A stretch of DNA of 7,211 bases from Pseudomonas sp. GTDB lineage: Bacteria > Pseudomonadota > Gammaproteobacteria > Pseudomonadales > Pseudomonadaceae. Shown here piece by piece: positions 1 to 7,211 of this stretch. Every line of letters begins with the position of its first letter. Within the stretch, counting starts at the first letter, position 1. The DNA lies in NCBI GenBank assembly GCA_029240955.1, contig JARDZH010000085.1, positions 1 to 7,211 of the forward strand, given 5' to 3'. The position numbers and the translations under genes are program-made. The notes beneath the pieces are model-generated. The model was not told the origin of the DNA. It made no database searches and saw only the letters and a program-made list of their open reading frames with translations.

Positions 1-77
1 TTGCCCCCGACCAGCCACTGCGCCAGCGCAGAGATCGCCGCCACGACAAAAAAACCAAGCCACAGGCCATTCAGCAT
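1..77 (-). CDS. N-terminal fragment of an SpmA-like / nucleoside-recognition membrane protein (runs off left edge)
   Basis: Reading leftward from an ATG at 77-75 gives 25 codons, MLNGLWLGFFVVAAISAL followed by AQWLVGG, before the window ends. An AAGGAC Shine-Dalgarno (complement of 85-90) sits 7 bases before the ATG, which supports this start. The fragment is one hydrophobic helix ending in a Gly pair, as at the start of the spore-maturation-A / nucleoside-recognition (Gate) membrane family, which is common in pseudomonads. The family assignment rests on remembered similarity of the N-terminus only, and the Gate domain itself is outside the window. That this is a real gene start for a membrane protein is more certain than the family name. 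Confidence 0.55.
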   Translation of the reverse strand, partial: MLNGLWLGFFVVAAISALAQWLVGG

Positions 78-177
78 CGGATACGTCCTTCACAAGATGC
101 GGCGATGATAACGGCGCGGGTGCTCAGGGGGAACCGGTGTGGTCATTTCACTGCTCCCGCAGGTAATGCGCTGCTTC

Positions 178-244
178 TGTGGAAGGAAGCGAAGCTCGCG
201 ACCAGGCCATGAACCGCTGTCGCGAGCTGGCGCTCCCTCCCACA
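178..244. repeat. REP pair (inverted, BIME-like)
   Basis: Two inversely oriented copies of a REP-type palindrome. The first, at 178-202, has the form TGTGGaagg...GCTCGCGAC. The second, at 219-244, reads on the complement as TGTGGGAGGGAGCgcc then AGCTCGCGAC. The copies are separated by about 16 bases and can pair into a long hairpin. This family of extragenic palindromes is abundant in Pseudomonas genomes, usually in 3' intergenic spaces, and is mobilised by RAYT transposases; none is encoded here. Copy one carries substitutions (GGAAGGAAGC instead of GGGAGGGAGC). Confidence 0.8.
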
Positions 245-289
245 TACGACTTCCGCATCAGACCAGGCGTGTTCGTTCATGCCAAATTC

Positions 290-376
290 TGTGGGAGGGA
301 GCGAAGCTCGCGACGAAGCAATGTGGTTTTTCAGGAAGAACGCGTCATCGTTGGTCGCGGGTAAACGCGCTCCTAC
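290..376. repeat. REP pair of two subtypes
   Basis: The unit at 290-314 is TGTGGGAGGGAGCGAAG then CTCGCGAC in plus orientation, the same subtype as the preceding pair. The unit at 354-376 lies in the opposite orientation and reads on the complement as GTAGGAGCGCGTTTACCCG then CGAC, a different subtype. About 39 bases separate them, which is longer than a typical REP-REP loop, so they may be independent insertions rather than one functional pair. Confidence 0.7.
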
Positions 377-383
377 GGCTACG

Positions 384-424
384 TGCAGGAGCGCGCTTGC
401 CCGCGATGGGCCGCAAAGCGGCCC
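384..424. repeat. REP unit followed by a GGGCCGC/GCGGCCC hairpin
   Basis: The unit at 384-406 (TGCAGGAGCGCGCTTGCCCG, then CGA) is in plus orientation and is the same subtype as the inverted copy at 354-376, so those two could form a BIME with a 7-base loop. It is followed immediately by a perfect 7-bp hairpin at 408-424 (GGGCCGC-AAA-GCGGCCC). I recognise this composite of a GCTTGCCCGCGA-type REP plus GGGCCGC stem as a common intergenic form in fluorescent pseudomonads and P. syringae. It lies just beyond the gltP terminator. Confidence 0.7.
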
Positions 425-446
425 CGTAACAACAAAACTCCCCAAA

Positions 447-478
447 ACGACAAACCCCGGAAATCCGGGGTTTGTCGT
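447..478 (-). terminator. Rho-independent terminator of gltP
   Basis: A perfect 14-bp inverted repeat (arms 447-460 and 465-478, ACGACAAACCCCGG and its complement) encloses a 4-base loop. It begins 16 bases after the gltP stop codon. On the minus strand the stem is followed by TTT and, a few bases on, another TTTT, which gives a usable U-tract in the gltP direction. No plus-strand gene ends here. Confidence 0.85.
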
Positions 479-494
479 CACTCATGCAGAACCA

Positions 495-1826
<1,332 letters not shown>

Positions 1827-1962
1827 GCGATTACCCTTGTGCAAATGGCTTGGACATGTCTAAAAACGACACGCTGTCCGCGTAATCACGTGGCAGCGAC
1901 AAACTCGTTACTTCTTCGAACATGCCCACAAAAGGTCCGCGCAGGCGAGCATAAAGGCCCTA

Positions 1963-1983
1963 TTGCGCGAGAAAAAGGCGCAA
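1963..1983. repeat. Inverted repeat in gltP upstream region
   Basis: Perfect 6-bp arms TTGCGC (1963-1968) and GCGCAA (1978-1983) flank a 9-base spacer, about 140 bases upstream of the gltP ATG. In the gltP direction it would form a hairpin in a 5' leader, or it could be a dyad operator. It has no U-tract, so termination is unlikely. Confidence 0.35.
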
Positions 1984-2031
1984 CTATTCCCACGGCCAGA
2001 ACGAACGTCTAATGCCAGAAACGACTACCCC

Positions 2032-2046
2032 ATGCCGAATCGGCAT
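2032..2046. promoter_or_regulatory. 15-base near-perfect palindrome, possible operator
   Basis: ATGCCGA-A-TCGGCAT is a 7-bp perfect dyad with one central base. It abuts an AT-rich run (AATAAAA, 2047-2053) that could be part of a promoter; on the minus strand TATTAT overlaps the dyad edge. A compact dyad beside an AT-rich element upstream of a transporter gene resembles a repressor or activator site for gltP, but it is about 205 bases from the ATG and no regulator can be named. Confidence 0.35.
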
Positions 2047-2207
2047 AATAAAACGACAAAATGCAGTATCGGATGGCGCTTTCAGCATGCAGTGATTGCG
2101 CTGGAACGTGGCTAGAACGTCGCCTGCAGGATGGCAAGGGGGTATGTAACGGAGGGGGACAAGAAGGGCAGCTTACGCTGAAATGTCTCGCAAACTTTAC
2201 TGGATGT

Positions 2208-2314
2208 ACGGTCAAGGCCGTCGGAGCATGCGGGAATATAAAGCGCCACATCCTTTGGCGATATCGAACTCGTGTCGTCGAGCAGACATCGGCAATCGAT
2301 GTGGCAGCTTTGCC
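2208..2314. other. Cluster of five short hairpins, possible structured RNA
   Basis: Five consecutive perfect stems are visible: ACGG/CCGT (2208-2221), CGCCA/TGGCG (2244-2260), CTCG/CGAG (2269-2282), ACATCG/CGATGT (2286-2302, 5-base loop) and GGCA/TGCC (2303-2314, 4-base loop). The last two are directly adjacent. Each is short and individually could occur by chance; the density in a region with no gene is what makes it notable. The stems are symmetric, so the strand is undetermined, and no adjoining U-tract or strong promoter was found. Confidence 0.25.
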
Positions 2315-2439
2315 TGACCCGGCCCTGTAACGGAAGTACTCCCTGTACTCCTAGGTCTCGCCGATCCTTTCGATCAGCGCGTCCCGGCCCCATGGTCATG
2401 CGCGCATCCTCTTCGGACCGCACAACGAAAGAAAGCGAC

Positions 2440-2459
2440 GCCCCTGACAAGAGAGAGGC
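2440..2459 (-). terminator. Weak terminator-like stem after the Ivy-like gene
   Basis: In the minus direction GCCTCT pairs with AGGGGC (one G-U pair) around an 8-base loop, 12 bases after the Ivy-like stop codon. It is followed by a pyrimidine-rich run GTCGCTTTCTTTCG rather than a clean U-tract. It could end the three-gene operon, but the stem is weak. Confidence 0.3.
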
Positions 2460-2471
2460 TTTCCTGATCGA

Positions 2472-2936
2472 TCAGTACCAGTTCGGGTCTTTGCGCAACT
2501 GCTCTTGCAAGAGTTGCTGCATGCCCTCATCGGGCTTGCCCAGAAAACGGTAGGTGGCATGACGAGTAGGCGACTTGTCCGAAGGCAACCCTGCGGGGAC
2601 TTCGACAAGCATTGCGTACGCGTCTTCCTTATCGAGACTGAACGCTACGATCAGCCTTTTGCTTTTGCACGTCTCGGCTGTTTCACAAAGCGGACCGACC
2701 AGATACTGATCGCCGTCTTCAGTTACAGCCGTCATCTGCTCGGAGGAGCCGGACAGGTTTATCACCCAGTCCGGTAACCGCTCTTCCTTCTTGACGACCT
2801 CGGTCCAGGTTTCACGGTACTCAGGAGCAGTGCTCAGGAGTTCGTTGACCCGAGCCTGTCCATCATTGGCAGCCGTTGCCATGGCACTACCGCCCATCAG
2901 CAGGGCGGCTGCCAGTGAATGGAAGGATCTATGCAT
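2472..2936 (-). CDS. Exported Ivy-family (lysozyme inhibitor-like) protein
   Basis: The 154-aa product starts with a signal peptide (residues 1-22, MHRSFHSLAAALLMGGSAMA followed by TA), so it is predicted periplasmic. The mature part matches the layout of the inhibitor-of-vertebrate-lysozyme family: LPDWV (54-58, compare LPAWV in E. coli Ivy), a central acidic strand, a two-cysteine loop C84-ETAET-C90 followed by a Lys/Arg-rich strand, and an aromatic C-terminus (PNWY). In E. coli Ivy the loop is CKPHDC and its His enters the lysozyme active site; here the loop is one residue longer and has no His, so lysozyme inhibition is uncertain. P. aeruginosa carries a second Ivy paralogue close to algB, and this is probably its counterpart. 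The start codon lies 1 base after the stop of the upstream DUF1328 gene, with GAGG 5 bases before it, suggesting translational coupling. Confidence 0.75.
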   Translation of the reverse strand: MHRSFHSLAAALLMGGSAMATAANDGQARVNELLSTAPEYRETWTEVVKKEERLPDWVINLSGSSEQMTAVTEDGDQYLVGPLCETAETCKSKRLIVAFSLDKEDAYAMLVEVPAGLPSDKSPTRHATYRFLGKPDEGMQQLLQEQLRKDPNWY

Positions 2937-2937
2937 G

Positions 2938-3141
<204 letters not shown>

Positions 3142-3156
3142 TTACTCGGAATCGGA

Positions 3157-3444
3157 TCAGAAGACCCACTTCTGCTGCGGTGCCGCTTCACTCACAGTGA
3201 CCAGACCGTCGACGGGACGAACACTCTGGGACTCGCTCTGAACGATCGGTGCACTGACAGCACGATAGGACAGGCTGTTGCTGTGGGTGATCTGTTGCTT
3301 GACGAGCGCAGCGTCGTTGGCTTGGGTCCAGTGCTGGAACTGTTGAATGGCAATCAGGGTGACCAACAGTGCCAAGAGTAGAAACAGGCCTTGCTGGATA
3401 TGGAGGGGAGAGATACGCAACTGTGCAATACGCTGGCTGTTCAT
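3157..3444 (-). CDS. Small single-pass membrane protein of unknown function
   Basis: A 95-aa protein with one clear hydrophobic segment at about residues 18-36 (GLFLLLALLVTLIAI core). The short N-terminus contains Arg (MNSQRIAQLRIS), so it is probably cytoplasmic, leaving a polar region of about 55 residues (Gln/Ser-rich, ending PQQKWVF) on the periplasmic side. No Pfam domain is recognised. The ATG at 3444-3442 is preferred because GGGGGAG lies 6 bases upstream; a further in-frame start at 3492 has no such site. A gene for a small protein of this kind also sits in the algB region of other pseudomonads as I recall. It is the first gene of a likely operon with the DUF1328 and Ivy-like genes and is preceded by a sigma-54-type promoter. 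Confidence 0.75.
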   Translation of the reverse strand: MNSQRIAQLRISPLHIQQGLFLLLALLVTLIAIQQFQHWTQANDAALVKQQITHSNSLSYRAVSAPIVQSESQSVRPVDGLVTVSEAAPQQKWVF

Positions 3445-3514
3445 CGCAAACTCCCCCCACTGGGTGCTGTTCAATCGTACCGGCCGTGTCACGACCTTCG
3501 TTGAAAGAGATATT

Positions 3515-3529
3515 GCAGACAGCGTGCCA
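3515..3529 (-). promoter_or_regulatory. Sigma-54 (RpoN) -24/-12 promoter
   Basis: On the minus strand the sequence is TGGCACG-CTGT-CTGCA. It matches the consensus TGGCACG-N4-TTGCA at every fixed position except one T-to-C, with the invariant GG and GC correctly spaced. The predicted start of transcription is near 3503, giving a leader of about 59 bases before the ATG at 3444. Sigma-54 promoters need an AAA+ enhancer-binding protein bound upstream. Confidence 0.65.
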
Positions 3530-3557
3530 GTTTTAGGTATCGGTTTTTATCCAATGA

Positions 3558-3570
3558 ATTCAATGGTTTG
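3558..3570. promoter_or_regulatory. Possible IHF binding site
   Basis: ATTCAATGGTTTG differs from the IHF consensus WATCAANNNNTTR at one position (T instead of A at the second base). It lies within an AT-rich stretch (about 3531-3581). It is centred about 60 bases upstream of the predicted sigma-54 start, between the promoter and the upstream dyad, where IHF commonly bends DNA in such promoters. Confidence 0.35.
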
Positions 3571-3603
3571 CAATTAATTAGATGCGTGCCCTGCTAGCAA
3601 GCT

Positions 3604-3629
3604 GCACGATTACCCTTCAGCAATCGTGC
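3604..3629. promoter_or_regulatory. Long inverted repeat: candidate enhancer (UAS), or BON-gene terminator
   Basis: Perfect 8-bp arms GCACGATT (3604-3611) and AATCGTGC (3622-3629) flank a 10-base spacer. Its centre is about 113 bases upstream of the predicted sigma-54 transcription start, a normal enhancer distance. It also lies 39 bases after the stop of the BON-domain gene and would form a hairpin in that transcript, but no U-tract follows on the minus strand, which makes a standard terminator less likely. A further GCACG half-site is at 3635-3639. Confidence 0.45.
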
Positions 3630-3667
3630 GTTCTGCACGGCCTGAATAATGGCCTTTTGACTGCTTC

Positions 3668-4513
3668 TTAGCCGGCGCTACGTGCCATGACTTTCAGCGC
3701 GTCTGCATTCACACCTTTGACGCCCCGAATGTTGCGTGCGATTTCCACGGCCAGCTCTTTTTCGGCGTAGTTGGCGACGATCCCATCGAGACTGACGACG
3801 CCACCGTCGGTGCTGACCTTGATGTTCAGGCCGTCCAGTGTGCGGCTATAGATGAGGCTGGATTTCACCTTGCTGGTGATCCATGCGTCGCTCAACTGTT
3901 CGGTAGGGTTGAGGTTCTGCGGTTGCGCCTTGGCGGCGATCGAGTCTGCTGCGCTGATGCTGATGAGGTTATTGACGGTGGTGACTCCGTCGGTATTGGT
4001 CGCCAGACTGCCTGCAAGCTCCTTGGCCTCCGGACTCTGCGCGCGTCCCTTGAGGGTGACGACGCCGTCTTTGCTGCTCACCTCGATATTCAGCGCCTCG
4101 GTCACGCTGCTCCACAGCAGTTTGGATTTGACCGTCGCCGTCAGCGTCGCGTCTTCGAAGCGTTGCGCCATCGCCGAGCGGCTACCGGGTTCGTTGGCAA
4201 GCTCGCCGTCAACCTGCAGTTGGTTGTCTACTTTGTCGATGCCTTTCACATCCAGAGCAATGCGCTCAGCCAGTTCGCGCTCGACCTCGTTTTCCACTTT
4301 GCCTTTGAGTATGGCGGTGCCTTGTTCGACATCGACTTCCAGCTTGAAAGGGCTCAAGTGCCGATTCAACGCGAATGCCGTCCAGATCGAGCCTTCCTGC
4401 CGCGCTTCGGCAAGCTGTGCAGACACATCGCTCTGAGCGGCCTGAGCGAACGCCGGGCCTCCGAGAATGACGGCGGTGGTGGTGATCAGCGCCAGCTTTT
4501 TCAGCGGATGCAT
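3668..4513 (-). CDS. Exported triple-BON-domain protein (OsmY-like)
   Basis: A 281-aa protein with a signal peptide at residues 1-23 (MHPLKKLALITTTAVILGGP then AFA, followed by QAAQ), so it is likely periplasmic. It carries three tandem BON modules at about residues 35-102, 117-188 and 206-277. Each shows the pattern of a helix, a VxxxxGxxxLxG-type strand pair (for example SSKDGVVTLKGRA and STDGGVVSLDGIV) and a second helix ending in a GV(x)xVxN-like segment. BON domains bind phospholipid, as in OsmY, Kon and DolP, and typically support envelope integrity under osmotic stress. The start at 4513 has a strong AAGGAG site 8-9 bases upstream; the open frame extends further upstream, but without a supported start. 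It is transcribed divergently from algB, with about 194 bases between the start codons. The exact role is unknown. Confidence 0.85.
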   Translation of the reverse strand: MHPLKKLALITTTAVILGGPAFAQAAQSDVSAQLAEARQEGSIWTAFALNRHLSPFKLEVDVEQGTAILKGKVENEVERELAERIALDVKGIDKVDNQLQVDGELANEPGSRSAMAQRFEDATLTATVKSKLLWSSVTEALNIEVSSKDGVVTLKGRAQSPEAKELAGSLATNTDGVTTVNNLISISAADSIAAKAQPQNLNPTEQLSDAWITSKVKSSLIYSRTLDGLNIKVSTDGGVVSLDGIVANYAEKELAVEIARNIRGVKGVNADALKVMARSAG

Positions 4514-4648
4514 ATCAACTCTCCTTCTATTGAATAGGTCGTCTGGGGCTCGCGACGGACCTGAACAAGAGCCGACGCGTACCTCAGTTCGCCATGACAT
4601 GCTCAGATAGCTACCATGCATGCCGCAGAATCAATCAGAATGGACCAT

Positions 4649-4676
4649 GCAACTTGCCCGATGATTCCGAGACTAA
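4649..4676 (+). promoter_or_regulatory. Candidate AlgU (sigma-22/sigma-E type) promoter of algB
   Basis: GCAACTT (4649-4655), 15 bases, then GACTAA (4671-4676) compares with the sigma-E/AlgU-type consensus GGAACTT-N15/16-GTCTAA at 6 of 7 and 5 of 6 positions. Transcription would begin near 4682-4684, leaving a leader of about 25 bases to the algB ATG. In P. aeruginosa algB transcription depends on AlgT/AlgU, which makes the match credible. It also argues against longer algB starts upstream. Confidence 0.55.
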
Positions 4677-4707
4677 CCAAGACTATTCATTGAGGAGCGT
4701 AGGAAAA

Positions 4708-6054
<1,347 letters not shown>

Positions 6055-6064
6055 ATTGCCCCCT

Positions 6065-7211
6065 ATGAAATTGGCAATGAAGCTACGGACTCGTCTGTTT
6101 CTGAGCATCTCGGCGCTCATCACGGTGGCGTTGCTGGGGCTGCTGCTCGGCCTCGTCAGCGTCATGCAGATGGCCCGAACTCAGGAATCGCTCATCCAGC
6201 ACAACTTTGCCACGCTCGATCTCGGTCTGAAGTTGCGTCAGAACGTGGGCGATCAGCTGATCATGATGACCGGCTATCCGCGGGATGAAGCGGCGCTGGT
6301 TGCCATCCAGGAGCAGTTCAAAGCGCTGCTCGACCAGGGTTTCAGCCAGGACACCCAAAGCAACGTCCGCGAAGGCTTTGAAAGAACCAAGAGCGAGTAC
6401 GAACGGTTTCTGGAGGTCTACCGCCGGATCGGGTCCGATAGCCGCGGCATTCACGGTGTTCCAGAGCTGCGCGAGGCTTTTGACGCACTGCGCGACGGGC
6501 TGCAGGACACTCACCGGCATGCCTTGCAGAACATCAGCGACGCCGAGATCAGTTCACGCCAGCGTGCGCTGTGGATTGCTGGTCTGCTCGGGATGGTAGG
6601 CATTGCTGTGTTGTGCATCGGCTTTGTGACGGCACACGGCATAGCCCGTCGTTTCGGCGCGCCTATTGAAGCACTGGCTCACGCCGCTGACCGGATCGGG
6701 GAGGGCAACTACGAGGTCACGCTGCCGATCTCATCGGCGGCGGAGATGAATCTGCTGACCCGTCGCTTCGGCATCATGGCCGAAGCCTTGCGCCAGCATC
6801 AGGCAACCAACGTCGACGAGCTTCTGGCCGGTCAGCAGCGCTTGCAGGCCGTGCTCGACAGTATCGACGACGGTTTGCTGATGATCGACCGGCAAGGTCG
6901 ACTGGAGCACTTGAACCCGGTCGCGCAGCGTCAGCTTGGCTGGGATGAAAGTCGTCTGGGCAAAGGCCTGGGCGAAGCGTTGGGTCGAGCGGAGCTGGAT
7001 GAGCAGCTGTTCCTGATCCTGCGCGGCGCCACGCTGGAGCGTGCCCCGGAAGACCTGTCCATCGAGATCGACGGTGAGTCGCGCCTGCTGACCTACAGCC
7101 TGACGCCGGTAAGCCACACCAAGGGCCACATTCTGGGTGCGGTTATGGTGCTGCATGATGTCACCGAGCAGCGTGCGTTCGAGCGAGTGCGCAGCGAGTT
7201 CGTGCTGCGTG
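6065..7211 (+). CDS. kinB: Sensor histidine kinase/phosphatase KinB (C-terminal part outside window)
   Basis: The 382 codons present cover the sensory half: TM1 about residues 11-34, a periplasmic helical sensor about 38-166, TM2 about 168-190, a HAMP linker about 191-245 and a PAS domain about 258-367 (LQAVLDSIDDGLLMIDRQGR ... VMVLHDVTEQR). The frame ends at RSEFVLR, just where the H-box (usually ASHELRTP) should begin, so the phosphorylated His and the ATPase domain cannot be checked. In P. aeruginosa KinB acts mainly as a phosphatase on AlgB and negatively controls alginate production. It is 10 bases downstream of algB and surely cotranscribed. Two starts are possible, ATG 6065 or ATG 6077 (MKLRTRLFLS); neither has a good Shine-Dalgarno, which suggests coupling to algB translation. 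Confidence 0.93.
   Translation, partial: MKLAMKLRTRLFLSISALITVALLGLLLGLVSVMQMARTQESLIQHNFATLDLGLKLRQNVGDQLIMMTGYPRDEAALVAIQEQFKALLDQGFSQDTQSNVREGFERTKSEYERFLEVYRRIGSDSRGIHGVPELREAFDALRDGLQDTHRHALQNISDAEISSRQRALWIAGLLGMVGIAVLCIGFVTAHGIARRFGAPIEALAHAADRIGEGNYEVTLPISSAAEMNLLTRRFGIMAEALRQHQATNVDELLAGQQRLQAVLDSIDDGLLMIDRQGRLEHLNPVAQRQLGWDESRLGKGLGEALGRAELDEQLFLILRGATLERAPEDLSIEIDGESRLLTYSLTPVSHTKGHILGAVMVLHDVTEQRAFERVRSEFVLR

Larger units (their letters stand above)
1827..2471. other. Long intergenic region with inverted repeats and no credible gene
   Basis: About 645 bases separate the start of gltP from the stop of the Ivy-like gene. Every open frame here (up to about 112 codons) lacks a good ribosome-binding site and gives compositionally odd peptides rich in Cys, Arg and Ser, with no recognisable domain, so none is called. 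The stretch must hold the gltP promoter, but no convincing -35/-10 pair could be fixed. It contains inverted repeats at 1963-1983 and 2032-2046, a hairpin cluster at 2208-2314, a direct repeat GTACTCC at 2336-2342 and 2345-2351, and a weak terminator-like stem near 2440-2459. Confidence 0.6.

Noticed and set aside
1990..2015. Sigma-54 site upstream of gltP (minus-strand TGGCAT...)
   Set aside because: The required GC dinucleotide is absent at the -12 position.
2061..2330. 89-codon plus-strand frame in the gap after gltP
   Set aside because: There is no Shine-Dalgarno before the ATG, the composition is Cys-rich, and no domain is recognised; a CATAAT box is nearby, but no -35 accompanies it.
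2112..2450. 112-codon minus-strand frame downstream of the Ivy-like gene
   Set aside because: It has no ribosome-binding site, peptide composition unlike a Pseudomonas protein, and no recognisable motif.
3639..3658. GGCC...GGCC-TTTT as a terminator
   Set aside because: The stem is only 4 bp and the T-run lies on the plus strand, where no gene ends.
3923..4537. 204-codon plus-strand frame opposite the BON gene
   Set aside because: The minus-strand frame has a signal peptide, three BON domains and a strong Shine-Dalgarno; this frame has none of these.
4514..4620. AlgU-type promoter for the BON gene (GAACTG... on the minus strand)
   Set aside because: The only -35-like GAAC is followed by TCTTG at a spacing that is too short, so the match is not convincing.
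4594..4707. Upstream in-frame extension of algB (ATG at 4594)
   Set aside because: The extension does not resemble AlgB, it overlaps the candidate AlgU promoter, and the ATG at 4708 gives the known AlgB N-terminus.

Overview
The window looks like a chromosomal segment from a Pseudomonas species, probably of the P. syringae / P. fluorescens lineage. The evidence is a near-complete alginate regulator gene algB followed directly by its partner sensor kinase kinB, a gltP-type glutamate symporter nearby, GC-rich third codon positions, and a cluster of Pseudomonas-style REP palindromes (GTGGGAGggagc...GCTCGCGAC family). Nothing in the window points to a phage, plasmid or transposon.

Layout from left to right. 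Positions 1-77 (minus) hold the first 25 codons of a membrane protein that resembles the SpmA / nucleoside-recognition family. Positions 178-424 hold five REP-type palindromes. A strong terminator (447-478) ends gltP (495-1826, minus), a dicarboxylate/amino acid:cation symporter. About 645 bases without a credible gene follow (1827-2471); they contain several inverted repeats and a tight cluster of short hairpins. A probable three-gene minus-strand operon comes next. It encodes a 95-aa single-pass membrane protein (3157-3444), a 54-aa DUF1328/YtjA-like membrane peptide (2938-3102) and an exported Ivy-like lysozyme-inhibitor homologue (2472-2936). Upstream of this operon is a sigma-54-type -24/-12 element with a possible IHF site and a long inverted repeat spaced as in enhancer-dependent promoters. 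Positions 3668-4513 (minus) encode an exported protein with three BON domains. Transcribed away from it are algB (4708-6054, plus) and kinB (6065 to beyond the right edge, plus); algB has a good candidate AlgU/sigma-E-type promoter just upstream.

Functionally the right two thirds read as a cell-envelope stress neighbourhood: a lysozyme-inhibitor-like periplasmic protein, two small inner-membrane proteins, an OsmY-like BON protein, and the KinB-AlgB two-component system, which in P. aeruginosa controls alginate and virulence traits. The most interesting unexplained signal is the apparent sigma-54 promoter of the small-protein/Ivy operon about 1.2 kb from algB, whose product is an NtrC-family regulator with an intact GAFTGA sigma-54-contact loop. 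That AlgB drives this promoter is an inference, not something the sequence proves.
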